Positions 14,091 through 20,340 of a stretch of DNA of 20,340 bases are shown piece after piece; the first letter of the stretch is position 1, and each line of letters opens with the position of its first letter. A model generated the notes under the pieces. The model did no database searches and was not told the origin of the DNA. It saw only the letters and a list, made by a program, of their open reading frames with translations. The translations under genes were made by a program, and so were the position numbers. This stretch comes from Candidatus Rifleibacteriota bacterium (GTDB lineage Bacteria > Riflebacteria > Ozemobacteria > Ozemobacterales > Ozemobacteraceae): positions 1 through 20,340 of the forward strand of contig JAFXRA010000231.1 of NCBI GenBank assembly GCA_017526725.1. The letters run 5' to 3'.

Positions 14091-17000
14091 ATGAACATAT
14101 CAAAACGCGGTGAAGCATTTGCAGAGCTTATATCTGCTATTGCTCCTGAAACAAAAGAAGACTTTTCAGGTTACACTGGTTCGCTAGGTGCTATTACATT
14201 GGCAAGCTTAGCGAAGCAGAAAGGCGTAACTCTTTTTGTGACTGGTTCTGTTTCACGAGCAAAAGAAATATATAAGCTGGTTTCAGTCTGGCTGGAAAAA
14301 GATTCGCAAAGATTAATCTGTATGCTTCCTGAGCGTGAAAGCGTTTATGACCAGACTGCTGCCGATGATGAACTTATTGCTGACAGACTGACAGCTTTGT
14401 CTGCCGACAGCCGTTTTGGTGGGCTTGTTATTGTACCTTCCTGCGTTTTATTGGAAAGATTTTTCGACCCTCAAAAGTGGCTCAAAGCCTGTTTTACCAT
14501 AAAATCAGGGGATGAAAGCGACAGAGACGAATTAATCGAAAAGCTTATAATGCTGGGTTACAAACGAACAAATGTTGTTGAAGAACCAGCAACTTTTGCA
14601 GTCAGAGGAAGTTTGTTAGATTTATTTCCACCCGATAGCCAGTTCCCCTATAGACTAGATTTTTTCGGAGACGACTTAGACTCTATAAAAAAGTTTTCAA
14701 TTGAAACACAGCGAACTTTTGAAAAATGCAATTCTATAACGGTTATTCCTGTAAATGAGTATGTGGCTACGCAAGAAGAACTGAATAAACTTGCTGAACG
14801 CATTGAAAGCGAAGTTTTGAAGCTTGATAGCAGACGTGGTAATCTGCTTTCACGTAAGCTAGAACACTTTTTGACAAATCCTGACAGTATTGACTATAAA
14901 GAGCTGAAACCTTTTATAGAAAAGGGTTACGGCTTTTTGTGGGATTATTGGAAAGATTGCCGAATAATCATTGATGAAAAAGATCAGACTTATTTGGCGT
15001 TAGAGGAATTTAGAAACAAGCTTGAATCTCAATATAATCAGCTTGGTGATTTAACGCCGTTGCGACAGCCTCGCCACTACTACCACGAATATAATCGCGT
15101 AATTGAACTGCTTGAAGAACGAAAGCCTGTTTGTTACAGTCGTTTTGGAGAACGTGAAGACGGTATTTTTAAAGATATTGAATTTTTGCCGCCGCCTACT
15201 GACTCATCAAGAGAGTCTTTAATAAATGAATTAAGGCAGCTTTTAAGTTCAAAATGGGCTGTTGTAATTGTTATAGATAGTGAAAACCGCTTAAACAATT
15301 TAAAAGGCTTGCTTGGGGAACGAAAAATCAAGATTCATTCTGCTTCAAGACCTTTTGGAGCTGAATATGGCTCTGTGCTATTTTTAAATGGTTATGCCAC
15401 TCACGGTTTCAAAGATTTTAAGCGTAAACTGGCTATTTTCTCTGAAAGCGATATTTATATAGGGCAAGACAGGGAAGTTAAGAAGCATAAGCGAAGCGGC
15501 AGGCAGAATCTGATTCAGATTGAGCAGATGGTGCCTGGCGATATTGTAGTTCACGCTGACCATGGCATTGCCGAGTTTCGTGGTATTCAAACCATGACTG
15601 CCGGCGGGAACACTCGTGAATATATGCTTTTGCAGTATGCTGGCACCGACAAACTTTATGTTCCCACTGATCAGGTTCATAAAGTAACAAAATATATTGG
15701 TAACGAAGGCTTTGTTCCTAAGATTCACAGTTTAAATTCTAAGGCTTGGGTTGCTCAGAAGTATAAAATCAGCAAAAATGTTGAAGCTATTGCAAAAGAG
15801 CTTTTGGAACTCTATGCAAAGCGTGTTGCAAATGTGGGTTTTGCTTTCCAGCCTGATGACGAGTTTCAGAGAGAGATGGAAGAAAGATTTCCATTTACTG
15901 AAACTCCCGACCAAATGAAGGCTATAATTGATACAAAAGCTGATATGGAAAGCAACATTCCTATGGATAGGCTTGTTTGCGGTGATGTGGGCTATGGTAA
16001 AACCGAAGTTGCTATGAGAGCTGCTTTTAAAGCTGTTTGTTCAGGGAAACAGGTGGCTGTGCTTGCGCCTACAACTTTGTTGGCTTTCCAGCATTATCAG
16101 ACTTTCTCGAAAAGATTTGAGGGATTCCCTGTTTCTGTTGATATGGTTTGCCGTTTAAGAAAGCCTGCTGTTCAGAAAGAAACCATCAAAAAAGCCAAGC
16201 TTGGCACTCTAGATGTTTTGATTGGGACACACCGTTTGCTTTCTTCTGACATCGCGTTTAAAGATTTGGGGTTGCTTATAGTCGATGAAGAACAGCGTTT
16301 CGGTGTTAAGCACAAAGAAAAGCTTAAACAGCTTAAAACCCAGATTGATGTTTTGACGCTGACTGCTACGCCTATTCCTAGAACTATGCAGATGGCTATG
16401 TCTGGAATTAGGCAGATAAGCATTATTGATACGCCTCCGCAAGACCGTCGACCAGTGCAGACTTACGTTTCTCCCTTCGACCCAGCTTGGATAAAACGTG
16501 CTATGATAGAAGAGTTGAAGCGTGGCGGTCAGATTTACTACGTTTATAACAGAGTTGAAAGCATAGATAAAAAGGCGGCTTTCATCAAGGAACTTGTTCC
16601 AGAAGCTAGAGTTGTTATTGCTCACGGTCAGATGGACGAGGGCGAAGTAGAAAAAGCTATGCTGGCTTTCGTTCAAAAGGAATATGACATACTCTTAGCT
16701 ACTACAATTATTGAGTCTGGGCTTGATATTCCTAATGTTAATACTTTGATAGTAGACGAAGCAGAACGCTTTGGGCTTTCGCAGATGTATCAGCTCAGAG
16801 GCAGAGTAGGGCGCTCAACAAGACAGGCTTGGGCTTATTTCTTCTATTCAAAAGGGAAACAGCTAACGAAAGAAGCTGCTGAACGCTTGGAAACCATCGA
16901 AGAACATACTGCTCTTGGCTCTGGCTTTAAAGTTGCCATGAAAGACTTGCAGATTCGCGGCGCAGGTAATATTTTAGGAGAAACCCAGAGCGGTCATATT

Positions 17001-17528
17001 GCAAGTATAGGTTTTTCTCTTTATATGGAACTGATGGAAGAAGCAGTTGCGAGATTGAAGAATGGCGAAACTGCTCAAAAGCTTGAAACCACTGTAGAAA
17101 TACCTATGACCGCATTTTTCCCTGAAAAGTATATTTCAGACCAGGAAACCAGAGTTGAAATGTATTCAAGGCTTGCTCGATGTAATGACCTTGAATTGCT
17201 TGAAGATATAAAAGACGAATGTGAAGACCGCTTTGGCGATGTTCCAAAAGAAGCCAAAGGATTATTCGATATTAGCAGAATTAGAATACTTGGTGCCAAA
17301 GCAGGTATCAGCAAGATTTCCAGAATTATGAACCATATTAAGTTTGAGTTCAGCGGTGCAATGCCCGATATTGGCCAGCTTTTCAACACTGGCGATAATA
17401 TTCTCCGCCAAGTCTACTTCGAACCCAAAGAGCATAACATCATCAACCTTAACATCCTCTCCGATGAGCTTAAATACATTCTTCTCGACATCGAAGCTTT
17501 CTTACGACTTATCATCGCTGATGAGTGA
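14091..17528 (+). CDS. mfd: Transcription-repair coupling factor Mfd
   Basis: The 1145-residue product is full length (Escherichia coli Mfd is 1148). Mfd removes RNA polymerase stalled at DNA damage and recruits UvrA. Domain order: UvrB-like N-terminal modules (about 1-440), RNA polymerase-interacting CarD-like domain starting MVPGDIVVHADHGI (480 to about 545), DNA translocase with Walker A GDVGYGKT (631-638), DEEQ (732-735), TATPIPRTMQM, then TTIIESGLDIPN and QLRGRVGR in the second RecA lobe, and the C-terminal TRCF domain ending near 1140. The start ATG at 14091 has no clear ribosome site (CAGTAACAATTAAC upstream), but the protein N terminus aligns with expectation. It appears monocistronic, with repeat-rich DNA on both sides. 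Confidence 0.97.
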   Translation: MNISKRGEAFAELISAIAPETKEDFSGYTGSLGAITLASLAKQKGVTLFVTGSVSRAKEIYKLVSVWLEKDSQRLICMLPERESVYDQTAADDELIADRLTALSADSRFGGLVIVPSCVLLERFFDPQKWLKACFTIKSGDESDRDELIEKLIMLGYKRTNVVEEPATFAVRGSLLDLFPPDSQFPYRLDFFGDDLDSIKKFSIETQRTFEKCNSITVIPVNEYVATQEELNKLAERIESEVLKLDSRRGNLLSRKLEHFLTNPDSIDYKELKPFIEKGYGFLWDYWKDCRIIIDEKDQTYLALEEFRNKLESQYNQLGDLTPLRQPRHYYHEYNRVIELLEERKPVCYSRFGEREDGIFKDIEFLPPPTDSSRESLINELRQLLSSKWAVVIVIDSENRLNNLKGLLGERKIKIHSASRPFGAEYGSVLFLNGYATHGFKDFKRKLAIFSESDIYIGQDREVKKHKRSGRQNLIQIEQMVPGDIVVHADHGIAEFRGIQTMTAGGNTREYMLLQYAGTDKLYVPTDQVHKVTKYIGNEGFVPKIHSLNSKAWVAQKYKISKNVEAIAKELLELYAKRVANVGFAFQPDDEFQREMEERFPFTETPDQMKAIIDTKADMESNIPMDRLVCGDVGYGKTEVAMRAAFKAVCSGKQVAVLAPTTLLAFQHYQTFSKRFEGFPVSVDMVCRLRKPAVQKETIKKAKLGTLDVLIGTHRLLSSDIAFKDLGLLIVDEEQRFGVKHKEKLKQLKTQIDVLTLTATPIPRTMQMAMSGIRQISIIDTPPQDRRPVQTYVSPFDPAWIKRAMIEELKRGGQIYYVYNRVESIDKKAAFIKELVPEARVVIAHGQMDEGEVEKAMLAFVQKEYDILLATTIIESGLDIPNVNTLIVDEAERFGLSQMYQLRGRVGRSTRQAWAYFFYSKGKQLTKEAAERLETIEEHTALGSGFKVAMKDLQIRGAGNILGETQSGHIASIGFSLYMELMEEAVARLKNGETAQKLETTVEIPMTAFFPEKYISDQETRVEMYSRLARCNDLELLEDIKDECEDRFGDVPKEAKGLFDISRIRILGAKAGISKISRIMNHIKFEFSGAMPDIGQLFNTGDNILRQVYFEPKEHNIINLNILSDELKYILLDIEAFLRLIIADE

Positions 17529-17540
17529 GTCTTCCTAAAG

Positions 17541-17611
17541 CTTCCCCTTGAGGGGAAGTGGCACGCAGTGCCGAAAGGGGTCTTCTGAATGCAAAGCGTT
17601 AGCTTTGCATT
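17541..17611. repeat. Three-hairpin interspersed repeat, copy A
   Basis: Hairpins in order: CTTCCCC-TTGA-GGGGAAG (17541-17558), GGCAC-GCA-GTGCC (17560-17572), then GAAAGGGG and AATGCAAAGC-GTTA-GCTTTGCATT (17588-17611). The first starts 12 bp after the mfd stop. There is no T tract, so it is not a standard terminator. The arrangement resembles short hairpin repeats (C-rich stem, GTCRC-like stem, GGGG) that I recall from many gut bacterial genomes. Confidence 0.8.
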
Positions 17612-17649
17612 GAAAGGGTGACCGAACTAGAGTAATCTTTTGTTTGAGG

Positions 17650-17669
17650 GATTAGGGAATTGTTTTAGG
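17650..17669 (+). repeat. 20-bp dispersed repeat (copy 1)
   Basis: GATTAGGGAATTGTTTTAGG occurs here and identically at 20286-20305. It continues CAATCGTTAG; the reverse complement of 13974-14003 upstream of mfd is close to the same sequence (TGTTTTAGCAATCGTAAG), and another related inverted copy is at 13884-13905. Confidence 0.85.
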
Positions 17670-17711
17670 CAATCGTTAGTCTCTGCTATAATCGTCATTA
17701 CTAGCCGAAGA

Positions 17712-17780
17712 AGCTCCCCCACGAACGGTGGGGGAGCTGTCACGTAGTGACTGAAGGGGCTGCAATGCAAAGCATTGCAG
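17712..17780. repeat. Three-hairpin interspersed repeat, copy B
   Basis: AGCTCCCCCAC-GAACG-GTGGGGGAGCT (17712-17738), GTCAC-GTA-GTGAC (17739-17751), GAAGGGG, then CTGCAATGC-AAA-GCATTGCAG (17760-17780). It has the same order, spacing and third-stem core (TGCAAxGC) as copy A, but different arm sequences. Arm changes are compensated so pairing is kept, which argues for selection on structure. Confidence 0.85.
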
Positions 17781-17817
17781 TAGCGTGGCAATCTATATCT
17801 GTTTTTTTATTCAAAAT

Positions 17818-18219
17818 TTAAACTGTCCAGTCTTCGACGGTTAGTTTTGAAACTCTTTTAAATTCCCTTGTATTGTTTGTAACTAAAGTTAAGTCTAATG
17901 AACGTGCATGAGCCGCAATCTGTGTATCTAAGGGACCTATTGGTTGGCCAGCTTTTTCTAATTCCGTTCTGACTATTCCATATTCCTCAGCCGCTTGGGA
18001 ATCAAAAGGCATAATTTCTATGTTAGAAAGAAATAGAGTTAAAGCAATACGGTTTTTCGTTTTTGCCTGACTCTTTTCAACTCCATAGGAAAGTTCTGCA
18101 AAAGTAATTGAGGATATACAAATATCATTTGATTTAAGTTTTAAAAACTTATTAATAACCTTATCTGGTTTGTGTTTTATTATGAAGATACAAATATTTG
18201 TATCTAGCATATATTTCAT
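17818..18219 (-). CDS. vapC: VapC toxin, PIN-domain ribonuclease
   Basis: The 133-residue protein is a complete PIN domain of VapC type: [10 protein letters not shown] with Asp6, [13 protein letters not shown] with Glu42, [10 protein letters not shown] with Asp98, and TNNTREF (N116, E119) at the C-terminal end. Family members cleave RNA, often initiator tRNA or rRNA, when freed from the antitoxin. Length is typical. The ATG overlaps the stop of vapB (ATGA), so translation is coupled. The [13 protein letters not shown] segment matches the VapC class with FitB- or MvpA-like members. No downstream terminator is obvious. Confidence 0.93.
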   Translation of the reverse strand: MKYMLDTNICIFIIKHKPDKVINKFLKLKSNDICISSITFAELSYGVEKSQAKTKNRIALTLFLSNIEIMPFDSQAAEEYGIVRTELEKAGQPIGPLDTQIAAHARSLDLTLVTNNTREFKRVSKLTVEDWTV

Positions 18220-18446
18220 AAAGACTCTCTCATTTCTTGGTTATTTTGAGATCTTCCATCAGCCATAAAATCATCTGAGAAAAGGTCTAGGCTTTGCTTA
18301 AAAGCTTTCCATTCATCGTTTTTGGGCATAAGCAAAACGATATCACCAATTTTATTTATTAGTATCTCATCTTCTTTAAATCTGTACTCTTTTGGCAGTC
18401 TTACAGCCTGACTTCTGCCATTTTCAAATATTTTTGCCGTAGCCAT
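18216..18446 (-). CDS. vapB: VapB antitoxin, AbrB-type DNA-binding
   Basis: The frame opens at 18482, but GGAGG nine bases before the ATG at 18446 and the family N terminus ([18 protein letters not shown]) choose this start, giving 76 residues. Residues 1-45 are an AbrB/MazE-like swapped-hairpin DNA-binding domain ([20 protein letters not shown]). The acidic, disordered C terminus ([18 protein letters not shown]) should neutralise VapC. It lies first in the operon, as usual, and probably represses its own promoter through the palindromes just upstream. Confidence 0.92.
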   Translation of the reverse strand: MATAKIFENGRSQAVRLPKEYRFKEDEILINKIGDIVLLMPKNDEWKAFKQSLDLFSDDFMADGRSQNNQEMRESL

Positions 18447-18461
18447 AAACAAATACCTCCC

Positions 18462-18500
18462 ATATACTAAAGTATATATCAAGATATATATCGTTGTAAA
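18462..18500 (-). promoter_or_regulatory. vapBC promoter with two overlapping palindromic operators
   Basis: Promoter: minus strand TTTACA (18495-18500), 18-bp spacer, TATACT (18471-18476). Operators: ATATACT-AA-AGTATAT (18462-18477) and TATATATC-AA-GATATATA (18473-18490), each a perfect inverted repeat with an AA spacer, overlapping the -10 and spacer. This fits autoregulation by the VapBC complex. Confidence 0.75.
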
Positions 18501-18526
18501 GATTCTTGGTTTTAAATTTCAACAAT

Positions 18527-18551
18527 AACTACAATGACTACCAACTACAAT
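18527..18551 (-). repeat. GTAGTTG-type short repeat, copy 2
   Basis: The reverse complement reads GTAGTTGGTAGTCATTGTAG, matching the units at 431-455. It lies between vapB and the ORF6N gene. Confidence 0.5.
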
Positions 18552-18561
18552 AAAAACGCTA

Positions 18562-19113
18562 TTATTGCTTCTTATCCGTTTTGAAGCCTATCTGCGGCTT
18601 TTTCGGCGGATGTTGTATCATCATTCCATTTATTGTTTGCATTATTACATCAATACTATTTTTTAATTCTTTTGTTTCTCTTCCTAGACTTTTAGAAGTT
18701 TTTTCTAGTTCTGTAAGTCTTCTAGCAATATCTTCATTGGTCATAGCCATCTGACGTATTTTTACAAAGGCTTCTATGACTAGTATGCTGACTTCAATTG
18801 CTCTATCTGTCTTTAAAACATTAGCAAGCATTAAAGCTCCATGTTCTGTAAATGCTTTTACAGGCTTTCTTCTGCCGCCATAACTTGATGTCGCATTTTG
18901 CGACTTCAAGATTTTAGATTCTTCTTCTTTGGTTAGTTCAAACATAAAGCTTTCGGGGAAACGTTTTTGATTTCGTTTAACTTGTTCGTTGAGTCGTCTT
19001 GTTTCAACTCCATAAAGATCAGCTAAGTCAGAGTCGAGCATTACGTTTTTGTCTCTGAATCTATAAATGTTTTTTTCTATGTTTCCTACAAATATTATTT
19101 CTTTCTCACTCAT
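18562..19113 (-). CDS. ORF6N-domain protein
   Basis: The frame can be extended to a TTG at 19125, but the ATG at 19113 has GGAG seven bases upstream and is preferred, giving 183 residues. The N-terminal half is an ORF6N (KilA-N-like) DNA-binding domain: YRFRDKNVMLDSDLADLYGV, RLNEQVKRNQKRFPESFMFEL, SSYGGRRKPVKAFTEHGALMLANVL. A coiled-coil follows (RRLTELEKTSKSLGRETKELKNSIDVIMQ), then a short basic tail (PPKKPQIGFKTDKK). Such proteins are common in phages and in accessory gene pools of gut bacteria; their biochemical job is not settled, but a DNA-binding regulator is likely. It is followed by vapBC and preceded by the ankyrin gene, 33 bp away. Confidence 0.88.
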   Translation of the reverse strand: MSEKEIIFVGNIEKNIYRFRDKNVMLDSDLADLYGVETRRLNEQVKRNQKRFPESFMFELTKEEESKILKSQNATSSYGGRRKPVKAFTEHGALMLANVLKTDRAIEVSILVIEAFVKIRQMAMTNEDIARRLTELEKTSKSLGRETKELKNSIDVIMQTINGMMIQHPPKKPQIGFKTDKKQ

Positions 19114-19146
19114 ATTTTTCTCCAATAAACTGAGTAAGTTCTAATT

Positions 19147-20007
19147 TTAATTAAAGCTATTGAAAGGGAAGCACTTAGAATAATGATGATATGGACAGCA
19201 AGAATCTCCTATTAAGAGATGTTCTATTTTAAAATATAAATTTGTTAAAATATTATCGTGATAATAGGTCTTGATATCGGTATATTCTGCCCAAAAATGT
19301 CTTTCGCCATGTAAGGCAGATGTTAGTATGTTATTGCCGTATTTATCTTTTATGTTTGGGTCAGCTCCTGCTTTTATAAGCATATATGAAATCAGACTAA
19401 ATCCATTTGAACTTGTTGCTGTTGATAAGGCAGTATCACCATCATTATTTTTCTCATTAACTTTTGCCCCCGCCTTTAACAAAAGTTCTATTACTTTTGG
19501 CTCATTATGGGTACAAGCTTTTATTAAAGCAGTATTTCCATTGTTATCCTTAGCATTTACATCTATTTTTTTATTTATTAAAAATTCTATAATATCATAG
19601 TTTAAATAGCATCTGTCGTAATACCAGTAGCAACAAAGCAATAAGGCATTTTCTCCGTTTTTATTTTTTTGATTAATATTATATTTATTCCTTTCAAAAA
19701 GGTATTTTGCTAATTCTAAATTATTATCTTCAATGGCCAACATAAAATCTGTGTTATTGTTTTCATCAATATAACAAGCAGTATCTTTTTCAAATAGAGT
19801 TTTTTTATTTTCTGTTATCCTTGAATATACTAAATCCATATAGAATATTCTTTTAGCCTCTTTGCTATCTTCATCTATTTGAGGGTTTTCATGTTCATGT
19901 TCTAACTCATCAGATATATGAATATCTACAAATTCATTATAAAAGTAAGTAAACAACAAAAGAAAAAACAAAGGTAGGAAATCAATGAAATTTAGACTTT
20001 TATCCAT
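19147..20007 (-). CDS. Ankyrin-repeat protein with N-terminal membrane anchor
   Basis: The frame extends to an ATG at 20022, but AGGAG six bases before the ATG at 20007 supports the shorter 286-residue form (MDKSLNFIDFLPLFFLLLFTYFY). That N terminus is one hydrophobic helix (about 7-23), then an acidic linker (ELEHEHENPQIDEDSKEAK), then four ankyrin repeats: NGENALLLCCYW, NGNTALIKACTHNEPKVIELLLKAGA, DGDTALSTATSSNG and YGNNILTSALHGE, each with the TALxxA or ILxxAL core. The C-terminal 60 residues are Tyr/His-rich and end in CCPYHHYSKCF. Ankyrin proteins mediate protein binding; the partner is unknown. It is upstream of the ORF6N gene, perhaps in one transcript. Confidence 0.85.
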   Translation of the reverse strand: MDKSLNFIDFLPLFFLLLFTYFYNEFVDIHISDELEHEHENPQIDEDSKEAKRIFYMDLVYSRITENKKTLFEKDTACYIDENNNTDFMLAIEDNNLELAKYLFERNKYNINQKNKNGENALLLCCYWYYDRCYLNYDIIEFLINKKIDVNAKDNNGNTALIKACTHNEPKVIELLLKAGAKVNEKNNDGDTALSTATSSNGFSLISYMLIKAGADPNIKDKYGNNILTSALHGERHFWAEYTDIKTYYHDNILTNLYFKIEHLLIGDSCCPYHHYSKCFPFNSFN

Positions 20008-20061
20008 AATAACTCCTAACATTAAAATAATTGAATAGGCAAATTTTGTTTTTATGAATAA

Positions 20062-20080
20062 TTAGGTATAATTAACCTAA
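20062..20080. promoter_or_regulatory. 19-bp palindrome upstream of the ankyrin gene
   Basis: TTAGGT (20062-20067) and ACCTAA (20075-20080) flank ATAATTA, giving a near-perfect 19-bp inverted repeat about 55 bp upstream of the ATG. It could be an operator. TATAAT at 20067-20072 reads in the opposite (plus) direction. Confidence 0.35.
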
Positions 20081-20183
20081 AATAAACATAAGAAAACGAA
20101 CTTGTCTAAGTTGATATTTATAATGCTTAGGAATCAAAAGTTTATTATACAAACATACAAAAGTAAAAAGCTTACCTAAGCAA

Positions 20184-20202
20184 CAAAGCAGGATGCTTTG
20201 TG
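20184..20202. other. 8-bp hairpin
   Basis: ACAAAGCA, loop GGA, TGCTTTGT is a perfect 8-bp stem. It has no T tract on either strand, so it is not a clear terminator; role unknown. Confidence 0.5.
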
Positions 20203-20285
20203 GAAATAAATGTTACTAGAAATTTTCTTGTAACTAAAATTTTTATAGCTAAATAATTTATTTTTGTCAATCCAGTTTTTTTATA

Positions 20286-20305
20286 GATTAGGGAATTGTT
20301 TTAGG
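20286..20305 (+). repeat. 20-bp dispersed repeat (copy 2)
   Basis: Identical over 20 bp to 17650-17669, same orientation, 2.6 kb apart. It is followed here by a TTCGCTTCAAG hairpin segment and not by CAATCGTTAG, so only the first part of the longer element is shared. Confidence 0.85.
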
Positions 20306-20340
20306 TTCGCTTCAAGTCTTCGGACTTCTAATCGCTTCTC

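Larger units (their letters stand above)
20008..20340. other. Gene-free AT-rich region at the right end
   Basis: No coding frame of note. It contains a palindrome upstream of the ankyrin gene, an 8-bp hairpin, a copy of the 20-bp repeat and a small UUCG hairpin (AAGTC-TTCG-GACTT, 20314-20327). Confidence 0.75.

Noticed and set aside
15384..15728. 114-codon minus-strand frame inside mfd
   Set aside because: Antisense shadow of the CarD-like domain region.
16209..16676. 155-codon minus-strand frame inside mfd
   Set aside because: It lies opposite the helicase domain of mfd, has no ribosome site and no family resemblance.
17541..17558. Rho-independent terminator of mfd
   Set aside because: The stem is good but is followed by TGGCACG, with no T tract on the plus strand; better described as part of the hairpin repeat.

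Overview
The window reads like an AT-rich chromosomal segment (GC estimated by eye at 35-40%) from a Gram-negative, probably anaerobic and possibly gut-associated bacterium. An outer membrane is implied by the C-terminal piece of a beta-barrel protein ending in a terminal phenylalanine. The metabolic set (ion-pumping pyrophosphatase, cysteine desulfidase, MalY/PatB-type lyase, ECF-type vitamin transporter subunit, molybdenum-hydroxylase subunits) suits an anaerobe. I cannot fix the phylum from the sequence; Elusimicrobiota-like or another uncultured gut phylum is a guess only.

Layout: 2-427 is the 3' end of an autotransporter-like barrel gene on the plus strand. It faces a long minus-strand block: cyuA (638-1948, with a clear intrinsic terminator), hppA (2037-5408, a membrane pyrophosphatase with an unusual tail of about 380 residues), a MalY/PatB aminotransferase-fold lyase (5530-6717) and a DUF3737 beta-helix protein (6752-7594). 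A divergent promoter region separates these from a small ECF S-component-like membrane protein (7730-8230, plus). The minus strand continues with three poorly characterised genes in one apparent operon: a signal-peptide protein, a membrane-anchored TPR protein and a degenerate ATP-grasp protein (10641 down to 8234). Next comes a second operon transcribed from about 13.5 kb: a membrane protein with a degenerate GGDEF-like domain, then the Fe-S and FAD subunits of a xanthine dehydrogenase-type enzyme without the molybdenum subunit, ending at a strong hairpin at 10780-10813.

A 700-bp intergenic region (13393-14090) contains no gene. It holds a promoter with a structured leader, a 45-bp direct repeat, a nested 76-bp palindrome and heptamer arrays, and it precedes mfd (14091-17528, plus). 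Downstream of mfd are two hairpin-rich repeats of the same three-hairpin architecture, then a small accessory cluster on the minus strand: vapC/vapB toxin-antitoxin with palindromic operators, an ORF6N-domain protein and an ankyrin-repeat membrane protein.

Functional logic: overlapping stop/start codons (ATGA) couple three gene pairs (signal-peptide gene to TPR gene, GGDEF-like gene to xdhC, vapB to vapC). The most unusual items are the GFD-repeat tail on the pyrophosphatase, the coupling of a degenerate GGDEF-like membrane protein to orphan molybdenum-hydroxylase subunits, and several families of short interspersed repeats (heptamer arrays, three-hairpin elements, an inverted pair of repeats either side of mfd). 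I did not find a CRISPR array, tRNA, rRNA or transposase gene.
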